A stretch of DNA of 64,000 nucleotides. It comes from Cyclospora cayetanensis (lineage: Eukaryota > Apicomplexa > Conoidasida > Eucoccidiorida > Eimeriidae). Shown piece by piece: positions 52,028 through 63,947 of this stretch. The stretch lies in assembly GCF_002999335.1 (NCBI RefSeq), contig NW_020312192.1, positions 244,806 to 308,805 on the forward strand, in the 5' to 3' direction. The translations under genes were made by a program, and so were the position numbers. A model generated the notes under the pieces. It saw only the letters and a list, made by a program, of their open reading frames with translations. It ran no database searches and was not told where the DNA came from. Numbering within the stretch: the stretch's first letter is position 1; every line of letters starts with the position of its first letter.

Positions 52028-55000
52028 CGACGCAGGTTTCCCTACAGGGAAGCTCTCAGCTTTTGTGCCATTCTACGGGATGAACTTTGACAACGTTGGC
52101 ACAAGGAGCACACCAAACCAGACCGCTTGCATGACCTCCTTTGTGGAGGGCGCGGCGGGACGGAAAAGGAAACAAGCAGTCTTCTTTCAGCCTCCGAGCT
52201 CCAGCAGAACTTCGCACAAAAATGGACTCGCACTGCGCTTGTGCACATCTACGTGACGCCAGCTGGGATTTGTGCTATATCGATTTTGCTATCACAGTCA
52301 GGGCTTAACTGTTTGGATGTAAGATTCTAACTCACGCATGAGTAGGAGTAGTCGACTTATCATGAACTAGGCGCACTCTGTGCAATGCTGGCCAGAGAGC
52401 AAGAACAGGCTTCCACAGAGGCCTTGTGTTTAGGGCTGGGGGGCTTCCAGAGTGGGGCTGTAACATGCCACTCTATGCAGAGCCGTTCTTCCTGCTGGTG
52501 CAACACTCCAGGTATTATGAAGTAGTCTGTGTAGTACCACGCATAATTGATCACAAGAGCCACATTTGCACGTGCCGCCTCTTTTCGAACATGCAGCAGA
52601 ATGAACTGATATGGTGGTTTGCCTTCGTCTCTAGGTTCACCCAACTCAGAGCGGCCCCCAGCGATTTCACAGCCTTTTGTGATCTCTAGGCGGGAATCTT
52701 CGAATTTTATTTTATAATTGTCTGGCTAGCAACGTACCTGTGGGCAGGTGCGCCCCAAGGCAGAGCTCCCAAATAGCTTCCATGGGATATACCATACAAG
52801 GGCGGCCATGGTTTGAAAGTTACGCTGCGCCATTGTAATGCAAACCACGAGGAAGCTAGGCTGTGTAAGAAACAGTAGTACTCCTCAGAAGTTGATTCAC
52901 GGTCTGAGTCCGCTCTTGTACCATCTGAGAGGCTGGTTGAAAGGATTATGCATCTTTGTCAGGAAAGGAATAGGTGTATTTAAAAATTTCCTCACTTGGG
53001 TACCATAGACTTACCGCCTGACCAGCACTGGGAGTGCAAGGGATGCCTATTTTGCGGCATCATGCCATTTGAGTACTTTGGTTTTGTGCCCTGCGTTAAG
53101 CTGTGCAGTGCAGCTAATATTACGCGGATCGCACATCCAGCTGCCTCAAGTTCCTTCTCACATCTTTGCCTTACACGGACGCGTGCATGCAATGGAATCG
53201 AACAACAAAATAACTTGGCTCTAAGTCCAATGCGCTGAATAATTTGCATTCATATCGGCAAACAGTTGTTATAAGTTCAAGATTAGGAATTCTCGGCGAA
53301 ATGGTTAAGAATACACTTGCACGGCAGTAAGGCGTGAGCATATGGTCAAGCATATCGTGGGTGCCAACTTTATCAGGTATACATATCGTAGATCTTGAGC
53401 GGGAGAAGGTAGAACCGTAAAGTAGGTGCGCTGCTGCTTGCATGTCGAAAGCCGACAATACATTCGGAACCAAAGGATGCGTATGTGATCTGTATGCGTA
53501 CACAGTTTGGTAGCAACTTTATCCCCCTTTAACAAAAGTATATGGGCTGTGGAATTACACTTTTGCACCAGAGAATACCAGACACTAAACACCAAAAGCA
53601 CCATAAAAGGCCTTGAGCGGATTTTTTAGCTCTAGCGTTACCAAATCATATGCAAAGTGCAAAAAAGTTGCAAAAATTATTATTGTAGGGTATTACACAC
53701 CAGACAGTTCCTCGTGGGGTCACTCCTAGGTTCCTCCTGGGTCGCGTCTCCAGAGGTTCGGTGCTTGAACGTGGAAGAAAGAAAGACCACATCACCAGAT
53801 GCCGAAAAATATAAGGGGTGTATTGGTGTCTATATGCTTGCAATGGTACATGAGTGAGGCACAATCTCCTTTGATGTATTTCCAACAACAGCTAAGCAAA
53901 AGCACTGGCTGTCTCCTTGAGGCTTTATAGAATAAAAAACAGCAGGAAGATCATTTCGAAATTCGCAATGTGCCAAAACCGTATTTGCATGGTGCATTTG
54001 CACTCTGTAATTCTACTGCATTTGTGACGTTTGGATATCTCACCTTCAACAAAATCCAAGAGCAACTTTGGAGAGTCGGTACAATCTCCGATATCTTTAG
54101 ACCAAGAAACACCTAATATTTAGCCTTTCTAGTGCGAGGAAACGTGTATTTTCTTCTTATTATTAAAATTCGGGGTCTTGTCTCTTCCTGGGCAGCTACG
54201 CCATCGAAGTTACGTGGAAAGCCTGCAGCAACTCTTGGGCTTCTTCCCTCACGCCTCCAGCCCCAAAGTCGGTAATTATTAATACTTGGATGAGACAGCG
54301 CTGTTCAGGACCCACAGCGATCAAAAGACAAAGAATAGAACTGACCACTTTCGATGCGATACCACAACTACGAGGCCGTGTTTTTCAAGGTCTAGAAAGC
54401 TCTTTTAAGAGCTCAGGAGGCTGGTGCGTAAAGGCACAGTTCCAAGTGCCTTATATGCATACTTGTAGCTACAAATGGCTGCTCTAGAGGTGGCATAGGG
54501 CTCTGCTGCAAAAGAGTATAGAGCTCCAAACAGCTTTGAAGTACCCAAATAAATTGACCGCTCTTGCTGCGTTCATTATTTTTGTCGGCCCAAATTGCTT
54601 GGTAGAGGTAATCGGGAGTCCCGAGGACGCTTCCTATTATCCACTGGCGCTCCGTGAACTCGACTCAAACCCATCGACTTCGAAACAATCATAGAAGCAT
54701 TTTCTAGCCTAATTAAGGACGCTTGTGAAGCAGAGAAAAGCATGGAAAGTGATGGAATGAAAAGTGAAGAGTGAAACTAGGACGGGAAACGAGGGTGATG
54801 CTAGCTCTGCTCTGAACAATGATGGCAATAAATATTTACTGCTTTATTGATGCCTGACGGATGTGAGAACTCGGATGAGGCTTTAGCATGGAGAACACTG
54901 GTTATTCTGAACATGTCTCTGGTTGAATCGACACGTGTCGACAAGACTGTATCAGGCATGTATAGTAGGTGGAGACTACTCAGAGTTTCCGGGGTGGGCC

Positions 55001-58000
55001 TTCATGTGTATATTAAACGAAAGCCGGCTAGGATATTTTGTGAGGTACTGCAATAATACTGACTGGCGTACTCTTCAGTAGTTTCATTTGTCGTGCACTG
55101 CAAAAAATATCTGCTAATTCCTTTCTCAGTGGTCGAACAAGAGATATCACCCGCATGAGGTATATTGAAGATTTGGACGGACAAGTGCTTTGCACTACGG
55201 TAAGAATCGTGTTACCTAGTTGACAACACGGGAAATCGATTCAGTTGAGAAGCACCAATTTTTTCTGGTGCTCCACCACTTACATCCGCTCATCTCACTA
55301 GGTTTTTGAGATGATTTCTGAATCAGTCCAATAAGCACAGCGTTAAGTGTTTCGAATGCAGCGAACTGTCAAAGGGAACTAGGATGAGTAGAAAAGAAAC
55401 TTAAAGTCAGACAAAGTATTGCTTCCGAGCTGAGATTCCTAATTTGTTAAGGCAGCATTGTCTAGCTACTTACCGGTTGCTGATTTTTTATGCTGGCTGA
55501 AAAGTAGGCCTTTTGGGGGCATTAGGTAGTTCTCTAAGATTTAATTTTGCTGAATGCATGAAACTTTGCATTCCTTAATATCCCTCTGTAGACCACGCTT
55601 TTCTCTACTCCGAGCACCGTAAATTCGTAAGTGGCAAAACTACGCCAACAGGGGGCATCCTCATCGATCTAGAAATTGCGGCTGGTTCGGCTGGATGAGC
55701 TCAAGCGGTGAATCCTAAGAGTTTAACAAAAAGGAATATGGAAAAGCTCCCTCCGCAATGTCCTGTGTGTACCAGACTAGAGATATAGTCACTTCGTATT
55801 TTACTGGTAACGTTAAATCAGGAAACGGAAAAATATTGACTTTGTGTCCTGGTTATTCGTGTGTTTCATCTGTGGTATTGTGAAGTTTGATTACTAAAAT
55901 TACAATGAGTGTTGTGTTCCTGTGCTGTAGATGCTACTTTTTGAAGCTATGAATGATCGGAATGCTTTAAGGGTGCAGAAGCGCACATAGTGGGTCCCTG
56001 TCGCGGGCAAAGCTACACTCCCTGCCAAACTAGTTATATTTCGATAAGAACTGGTTTAAAATTGGCTTTTCGATTCATCTGTGTCATAATACGCACTTAT
56101 TTTAGGGTAGCGTTAACTCGGTACAGCGCTTTGCAATGTTGTGTGGGCTAGATGCGATGTGCGCACTGCTATGAATGTTCAGAGTCCCTCCACTTTGCAG
56201 TTACACGCACCGTAGCTGCCCTACTATCATCTTTTCAAAGCTGCATGGGGGCACACACGGATCGGAGGGAGCTTTTTGGAAAGCATTCAATAACTTTCCA
56301 TCAAGTTTGCATTCAATCAGGAGTTGAAAGGATCTATATGAGGACAATATAGAGAGCGCTATGGTCCCTCTCCACTGATTCCGGATTTTTTGGAGTTTAA
56401 GCGCAGAGAGAGGGAAGAACTCTATTACACGGGCATTCGGCCATTTTAATAAAGCTGATTGGGCTTAGAGTCACGAGTGCCCAGTACCAAGACATTCGGT
56501 AGAGCGTTACACTTGCACAAGAGTAGACACTTGTTTAAGCTACTATTGAGCAGGCTCCACAAGGTTGCCACTAAATATAGGAATAATATTCTTTTAGATC
56601 CAATATGCGAGGCAGATAATGCTGTACCATCAAGCTCATTAGACACTTTACGTGGATATGCCAAGTACAGATGGTACTGGGAAAGGACTTGGAACCCTGA
56701 AAACCAGAGCTAAATCCGTGGTTAAACAAGCTCACAGAACAGTTTAAAATTCTAAATTCTTTATTTTTGTTCTAGGATAGCATTATAACATTTATATGTT
56801 CCCGTTGGAGGGAAAAACAACGTATCGGAAAGTAGAGTCACCCTGGGACTGCTAGGGTAAACCAGTGGTATGTGGAAATGCCTTTGGAAGCCACATAAAC
56901 AGATCAAAGTTCGCATACGGTGTAAATGCTACCTCAAAACCATACAAATAATTTCTTTGACACATTTTGGTACCTCACTGTGGTGAAATGATTGCAAGGC
57001 CAACGTTTTCTGGTAACAGATTCACTTCGCCCCGAGCCACGGAACATCTTAGTTTCGAGAGTAATTATTTGGCGCTGGTCTTGGCTTTTAGTCCCGAATA
57101 TATTTGCACGTATATAGGGTGATTAACACCACGTCAGAACGATCACCAAGATTCCATACATCCGCAAGTAACGTGAGTACTGACACAATCCATTCTGCAG
57201 CGTCGAAGCTGCATTCGCGCGTTGAACCACATGTGCCATGACCAACTCACGGCAAAACACAAAACTCTCCAAATTATTCGTGAGCAATTTATTTCTATTA
57301 TGCCCTTTTGAAGGGCCGTACGCCCGCACTCATCCATGATTCTTGGGTCGTTACGGGTTTTCCATTAGTGCCTCGTTCCTGTTGGTCCTTTTTTCTAGAA
57401 AGCGAGAAAACAGTTATCAAACTGAGAAGTAAGATAGCTACTCTTATGTTTCGCCAATGGGTTGGCATTTTTGGTTGCTGAGAACGACTTGCAACTCGCG
57501 CAACTGGCTGCTTGAAATTGCAGATGTAGCGATGCACGATTCTGATATATGCAGTGATCTCCGATTTCCACAATGCCCAAAACTAAGAAGCTTGCATGCC
57601 CGTAGTTTTATCCTTTGGTTTGCTGTTGCAGCTGCAACAGTCTCACCTGAAGCTGTCGGGAAGCCTGCCGGCCAAAAGAGTTTCAGGAGCGCCTGGAAAA
57701 GTGACCCCAGCAATTAAAGAACAGCGCTACTGCTTTGTCATCTGAACACACTCCAATGGATGCTGCGACCGATGATAAGCTTGTGCTTGTCGCCACTGGA
57801 ACAAGTCCCCATCCGAAGTGTACAACCATCTCCACAACTTTTCTAGGCATATGCATGAGGCACTCAGCAAAGCCTTTTCAGCGTTCAACTAACCTGTGAC
57901 TTCAAAATGCACGAGCAACTCCTGTTGCACTTCCTTCTGCTTGCCCTCAGCTCTTTTTGGCCGGATCGTTTCTATAGGGGCGTTACCTTTTCCATCAGCA

Positions 58001-58174
58001 ACGGAAACGAATAGCCGCACGCGGCGAGGCCATGGAGGCGTTTCTAAGGTTTGTTCCAGCCCTCCATACCTGACGCCTCACGAGCTTTCGCCTTTGAGGG
58101 CGAATTTAATGCAGCCACCTGCCAGGAATGTGATATTTAGCGAATGATCTGATCCTGTATCCTGGCTGTTGCAG
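52028..58174. other. Gene-poor, triplet-free region with orphan exon candidates
   Basis: About 6 kb, AT-richer than the flanks, with no CAG runs. Three short plus-strand segments have good splice sites on both sides: 54196-54271 (GGCAG| to G|GTAATT, coding 'LRHRSYVESLQQLLGFFPHA..'), 55130-55199 (TCTCAG| to ACG|GTAAGA, coding 'RDITRMRYIEDLDGQVL') and 55592-55626 (TGTAG| to TTC|GTAAGT). They could be exons of one unrecognised gene; I could not find its ends. Other open frames here have no support. The N-terminal exon of the kleisin gene may also lie near the right edge. Confidence 0.35.
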
Positions 58175-61162
58175 CACATCAGCGACCGCGAACTGAGAAG
58201 GCTGCAACTCCCAGGTCTTCTTTCTAGATTACTGCCCCCTCCACCGCCAGTTGAAGATGTAGACAGTGCATCCGGTGGCAGCGGCAGCAGCAGTATATTG
58301 CCTGTGCAACAGCAGGCACTTGTTGTACGAGGTGTAGCCTCAATAGTGCTACAGCAGTGGTTATTGCTGAGCGCCGATGTACTGCTGCTGCTGCGGCGGC
58401 TGTTACACCCAGAAAAACAGCTTTGCCGGCGTATCGGCGAGCACTCAGGCCACTCGCCGCTACTGGGAAGGGAACAACGCCAGCAAGATGCTCGAAGAAA
58501 GAGAGTGAGGACATCTGAGGTTGGCGCGCAGGGAATGACGGATGAGAAGGATGCTGACGAGGCGGCCGAGGTTATGTTGGCGAGAGCAGTCGTAAGGCTG
58601 CAATCTAATGCCCTTAAGCCTTTCCCCCTTTCTCCCTCATAGACAATCCAAGAAAAAAGAATATGCCCCTCTGAAGGACTCGCGCATACGCTGGGAGCGC
58701 CTGTGCGGCTGCAGGCGTTGCAGCAACAACAGCGGCAGGGCAGTGAAGAGGAGTCGCAGCAGCGGCTCAGGAGACTAGGAAGCGTCTTTGCATCCCACTT
58801 GCAAGCAGCAGAGTCCTGTGTTAGCGGTGGAAGAGACAGCTCCCTGCTGCTGCTACAGCGTGGTGTCCCCGATCTATTCAGCGCATGCTGGGCTACTGTA
58901 TCCACTCCGCTTCGCTCTGGGGGACGTCGAACAGAAGCGATTTCATCATCTGCAGCGCACCAGCAACAATTCGGCTCGCACGAAAAGGCGCTTGCCGCAT
59001 TATCCGCGGATAGCCGTGCCCCTGGCATGTCGTGGAGACGCTGGGCATTGGGCAACCCCTGCGGTCCTGCTGCTGCTCCCTCAGCAGCGGCTTCGAGTGG
59101 AGCGGCAGCGGAACGCAGCGGGGCGGCAGCAGCGGAGACAAACATCGATAATACACTGGAGGAGACAGGCCACGCCGAGGAGGAGTCTGCCGGCTTTGGA
59201 GACATGTGGGATCCTTTGCCAGAAGAGACTCAAACCGACGAGCTGTTTCAGCAAAAAGACGTTCTTCGAAATGTGGAGCTGCTGCTGCAACCCGCTGATG
59301 CTCTAGACGAGAACTTGTGGTGCAACCATAAAGCACATCGTCGTAAATCGGTCAGTGCGGGTACTGCGCGTGTTGCAATGATGTTTTCTTCCGAAAAAGC
59401 GCGTCTCCTGAGGCTTAATGTATTCACTGTGCCTTCTGCTGTGTTAGGGGAAAGTCGTGCAACTAGATCCCGTGATTTGCCGGACCGAGCGAAGAACTTC
59501 TTTGCTAATAGACCCCTTCGGTTTGGAAGGGCTCCCGAGACATCTACAAGCTGCGAAACAATTCTCGAACGCAAAAGCCAACATGGCCGAGGTATATTCT
59601 TTATTCATCGAAGCTGCTTGGTTCCAACCCACGCCAGAAGCACATGTTTACTTGGGGCCTGTAGCTGAAGGTGCTGTTAGCGGTTGAACGGCGATTGCTG
59701 GTGTGTTGCTAACTGTCGCCCGCAGCTCTACGCCCTCCATCCCGTCGCTTGCCTCTACCGCCGGCTGCAGCAGCAACTGCTACGGTCTACTGAAAAATTC
59801 GGAGAATCTGTCCGCATAGGCGTACCAGCAGGGAGGGCAGCGGAAGCACCAGCGAAAAAGCATAGTAATGACGCATTTCAACGGCCCTCAAGCAGCCCAT
59901 CCTACCTATCAGGACCAGCGTATCTTGCGTCTGCTGCTGCTTCACACGCTGATTTTCGGAAAGAAGCTCGAGAAAGCACAGAAGAGGATCGTGTGTGGCA
60001 GCGAAGAAGCTGGGGAGGCGATTTTACGCTGTACACTGAGGCAGAGCTGCATCAGCACCAACAGCGTGAGCAGCAGGATGGGACGAGAAACGTACAGAAG
60101 AACACCGATATCATGAACAGTTCCGAATATGTGGAGGTTTTAAGGGGCATTTTTGACAGCAGCAGCATGCAGCAGAGAGCCACACAAACTCACCTGACCC
60201 AAATTCCTAGGGAGTCGGTGAGCTTGCCTTCAGCTCCTGCTTTTGTTGTCACTGCTCTCTGTTGACATCATGCCGCCCCTATAGTGCCTCCGCCGCACGT
60301 TGCCGTTGTTCCTGTCCCAAGTTGAAGGGTGTCAGTCGGCGTACCCTCTGTACATACATCGTGCTTGTGTGTATCTGCGCCTCTTTCAATGTGCATCATG
60401 TGTGTCAAACAGGATTCAGCTTCCTCTCGGCGCGGAAGCAGCAGGAGGACAAGTGGCCTAAGTTATCCCTCCTCAGAGCCTTCCCTCGAAGGTATACCAT
60501 TTGAAGACTTCCCGCATTTCGGCTGGTTTCCCTCTGAGCTCAGTGAAAATCAGCAGCAACACGAGTATCTTGAGGCCCATGGGGCAGACACAGCTTCTCG
60601 GCGTCTTAGGGAGCTGCTGCAGCAATACGCATCAAGGCATCTTGAAGGGCTACACCATTCTACTTTTGACACCATGCCGCAAGCACAGAAGCCGCAGCGA
60701 CAAGAATCAACAGTTCCGCTGAGCAAGCTTCTTCCAAGAGGTCGTGTTGACACTCGAACGGCTTGCTGCACTTTCTCGCATTTGTTGCTTTTGCACAGAC
60801 ATGGTTCGATCAAGCTCGAGCAGCAGCCGCAGGTTTTAAATACGCCCCTAAACAACCCTTATCCTGAGGTGTACGTTCACATCTCGCGACCCTGGTGCAC
60901 GTCAGATGATTCCACGGCAGAAGCAAACCAGCGTGATTCAACCCCGCAGCAAGAACAGCAGACACACGACGATCTGCAACAACATCAGGAGCCTCGTGGT
61001 CTGGGCACACAGTCTGACGCAAAAACGGTTACCACTGTATCTAATAGCGAAGACACTACTCCGCACCAGCACGAGAAGCAAGTACCAATGTGTAGAAGCG
61101 CCACTTCCGCAACCCTATGCCGAAGAGCTGATAGGCACCTCACACCCCATAGAGCTGCTTAA
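58175..61162 (+). CDS. Divergent RAD21/REC8-family kleisin (cohesin subunit)
   Basis: Kleisins close the SMC1-SMC3 cohesin ring. Exons read: 58175-58591, 58643-59350, 59448 to about 59664, about 59725-60230, and about 60413-61162. The first piece has 'ALVVRGVASIVLQQWLLLSADVLLLLRRLL', placed like the N-terminal domain's 'ALR.SG.LLLG.VRIYS.K...LL'. The third has 'CRTERRTSLLIDPFGLEGLP', like RAD21's 'RK.LIVDE...I'. The last has 'RVDTRTACCTFSHLLLLHRHGSIKLEQ' then 'PYPEVYVHI', the C-terminal winged helix that binds the SMC1 head ('R..AA..F...LVL......V.Q..PYG.I.I'). The true first exon, expected to start 'MFYS', was not found. A 70-residue extension follows the winged helix. RAD21 and REC8 cannot be told apart; a condensin kleisin is less likely. 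Confidence 0.6.
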
Positions 61163-62083
61163 GCTAAAGACTTTCAAACTGGCCTGTGTATTAACCTGCA
61201 CGCCTCACCTTCTACTGCAGCCACAGAAGTGCCCTCTCACTACACTAGTATGCACCATTTTCCACAAACTGCGCGGATACGTGGACTCTGCCTCTAATAC
61301 AGGCCCTCCCCTTGCACATATGGTGTGGTTTAGATCATCCCGAGCCGTAGCCACCTGACGCCGGCAGCATATTGTTTTGTATGATATTTATGATCTGTGC
61401 CGTGCACGCGTCAGCCGCACAGCGGCCAATGACTAATTACTGTTTCATTCCTGATATTTGACTTGCACTTATATTTGAGCTTGGCATCTGGCTTTAACTA
61501 GTTGTCACGTAGGCACTCAACGGGACGTGCACCCACAGCTGCATCCACCCCACAAAAAAGACGGCATTGTACCTTCCGGTGCAAACTCAGAGCACTGGAA
61601 TAGCGGGTTTCTGTTGGTGGATGTTGGTGGTGACAAGCTTGTAGGCATCTGGCTGGTTTGACTAGCCCATTCTCAGCCCTACTAGGCCAGCTGCGGGAGC
61701 TCTCTCTAGGTCGTCGTACTGGGCATTGTTTAAATTGTGGTTAGCGGAAAGAAGAACCTTGGACGAAGGCAAAAAGCAGCCAGTAGTAAACGCATGGTCT
61801 TCCCAATTCGGCAAAGCGTAAATAAGATCTGACGAATTGCAAAGGAGGGAAGTGCGGAAAAAGCCCTCCCCGTCACCGGTTTCCTTCTGTTGCAGAGATA
61901 GCGTTGGTCTTTTGGGGGCCTCTACAAGCTACGAGATCAAGGAGGTGCAGGGCTGAGGCCAACTGCTGCTTGAGAGGCATCTCAGAGAACGAGGGGACCT
62001 GAGTGAGTCAGAAACATAAGAAGACAAGCTATACAGGGATACGGGATCTCACTGATATGAAAGGAGGGGAGCAGCAGGGAGCA
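61163..62083. other. Intergenic between convergent genes
   Basis: About 0.9 kb between the kleisin (plus) and pyroglutamyl-peptidase (minus), both ending here. Frame 60906-61358 overlaps the kleisin end in another frame and is not supported. Nothing else seen. Confidence 0.45.
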
Positions 62084-63425
62084 CTAGGCTGTCAGAAAAC
62101 AGACAATGCGTCTTAGAGAAGAGCAAGCTAGTTTACCATCTTCACCATAAGTGCTTACATGAACGAATAATGCTACTACACCAGTTTTCTTTCCTTCTTG
62201 TAGACTCCGAAAGCTGCAGCAAAAACAAGCAAATGCGGAACAGAGAGAAAGTGGAGAGACATAAGGAGGGGCAAAAAGAGAATGGATTGGGTGAGTGGTC
62301 TAAAGCACAACACTACGCGTACTAACTTACTACAAGTAGTTGCATACAAAACAGCCAGCATCACTTGATACGCTGCATGGGAAGCCTCGCTCGTTCAGGT
62401 CTGCAGCTATTTCCTGAAGCGCAAAAACACGCAGAAGGCGTATTTCAAGCCTTTTAGCCAAAGCATGTTAGCATTATACAACAGTATGCTCTTCAATACA
62501 GCTTCACCAAATGCAAGTGAGCATTGACAACGTGGCTGCCTGTTGGTGGGCCTTGTGCTTGATCCAAGATTTGCCTCAACATGGCCTAGTCACGAGGAAA
62601 TTTCACCTACAATCCCGTGCATTATTAATTAAGTCGTGTGCATCTGACCTTTAAGGCGAGCGAGCAGCTCAGGCGGGCCCCCAGAGGCATCGAAGCCGAA
62701 ATCTCGTTGGTGGAGGGACAGTAGCCTCTAACGTCGTTGCAGGAAAACCGAGCATCTGCATAGCAACAAGTGCACCAGGAGCGAGGCGTGTAGGCAGATC
62801 TTGTGTATGCAGCTCCACTAGCAAAAAGGATCGGCAAGCTGTAGAATGTTGGCACTGATATACCATTTTTCCCATGGGACTCAAGCTTCCAGCAGTTGCT
62901 TTTGGTGTTAACTCCAAAGTGTAAAGCCAAAGATAGGGGCTTAGAAAGCTCATCGCCAGGACAAAGAGGACCTTCATGATCCTTTTGGCCCAAGCGAAGG
63001 AAATTATTCTTGCTTGAGGTGTCAGAGTCATGTACTCCGCTTCTCGGCTCCTTGCAACTGAGCCGATAGTGGATGCGTGGCACAGACTCCATTGCCGCAT
63101 CCGCAGATACTTCAAGTATTTCCCACCCACAAAGCTCAATCTTTTGTGCCCTTAAAGGGCTCTCAGGTCGGTCTACAGGGGGGTCCTCCGCAGTTTCTTC
63201 ATGTTCCCCATATAATCCAGGAGACAAAACAGAACTGTCCACACTAGTTTCATGTACGCCGGGTGAGGTGCGTGGGGACCCGGCGGAGCTGAGATATGCT
63301 GCTAATTTCCGTACTATGCAGGCAGACGGATTGTCTTCCACCTCCCCAAAGGGTCCAAAACCTGTAAGATAAACTCGTAGGGAAGGAGCCTTGGAGGAGA
63401 ATCTGCGTTGCGATGGACCCATCAA
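62084..63425 (-). CDS. pcp: Pyroglutamyl-peptidase I (peptidase C15)
   Basis: This cytosolic cysteine peptidase removes N-terminal pyroglutamate. Four exons, 62864..63425, 62649..62725, 62331..62413 and 62084..62213, sum to 852 bases (283 residues). Exon 1 has 'VYLTGFGPFGEVEDNPS' (family: VTGF.PFG....NPS) and, after an extra 40-residue Ser/Pro/Glu-rich loop, 'LALHFGVNTKSNCWKLESHGKN', whose Glu matches the catalytic Glu in the family's 'LE....N'. Exon 3 has 'LNERGFPCSVSSDAGCFVCNYLY', with the catalytic Cys of 'AG.F.CN'. Exon 4 has 'FRSLQEGKKTGVVALFVHV', with the catalytic His. The triad is complete but spread over three exons, and the 'CNYLYFRSL' block is closest in style to plant enzymes. A misleading continuation of exon 1 to 62625 also contains a 'FSCN' string, but it lies in another frame context and lacks the His. 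Confidence 0.92.
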
Positions 63426-63638
63426 CGCAAGACTCTTTTCTTGAACGCTCTGAACTCAACTGAATTTCTCAGTTCACAAATGCCGCCACGACACGAATGT
63501 CGAAAAGGGAGGAAATAGCCGCACGCGACGCAGCATGAAGCGTGTGGAAAGAAGACACAATATTCAGAAAATTTGAGAGCAATGCGATCATAATTGTGAC
63601 TTAGTAAAGGCGGTCTCTGTACCAAAATCAAAAAACAC

Positions 63639-63710
63639 TGTCCGAACCAGGAATCGAACCTGGGTTTACACGGCCACAACGTGTTGTCCTAACCTCTAGA
63701 CGATTCGGAC
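63639..63710 (-). tRNA. trnH: tRNA-His (GTG), left copy
   Basis: Acceptor GTCCGAA/TTCGGAC plus discriminator A. The anticodon arm is ACACG-TTGTGGC-CGTGT with GTG, and the T arm is CCAGG-TTCGATT-CCTGG. No intron; the sequence closely follows the eukaryotic tRNA-His consensus. A run of six T residues follows on the minus strand (63630-63636 region), a good Pol III stop. Confidence 0.95.
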
Positions 63711-63875
63711 CAAGGGTCACCTCGGTGACGCTTCGCCTACTGGTAAGCTATTATTAGCTACTTCCAATGCTCATCACAAGCCCTAGAAAAGTAATTGCAT
63801 GTTTCCTTATTCTTATGCTTGCAGCTTCACTTAGAAACGTAAGCTATACAGTACCCGTTCTGCCCGCGGCCACTG

Positions 63876-63947
63876 GTCCGAATCGTCTAGAGGTTAGGAC
63901 AACACGTTGTGGCCGTGTAAACCCAGGTTCGATTCCTGGTTCGGACA
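63876..63947 (+). tRNA. trnH: tRNA-His (GTG), right copy
   Basis: Identical over all 72 bases to the copy at 63639-63710 but on the opposite strand. The nearest TTTT lies about 25 bases downstream (near 63973), a weaker stop than that of the left copy. Confidence 0.95.

Noticed and set aside
52028..58174. Degenerate transposon or integrated virus
   Set aside because: No reverse transcriptase, transposase, terminal repeats or target-site duplication could be recognised in the short frames.
58078..59205. Long minus-strand frame (375 residues), Ser/Cys-rich
   Set aside because: It is antisense to kleisin exons 58175-58591 and 58643-59350, which have consistent splice phase. CAG-rich sense sequence gives long Ser/Cys frames on the other strand.
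62625..62863. Continuation of the pyroglutamyl-peptidase exon 1 frame with 'FSCND' as the catalytic Cys block
   Set aside because: It lacks the preceding DAG and the following catalytic His. The spliced exons at 62331-62413 and 62084-62213 match the family much better and keep phase.
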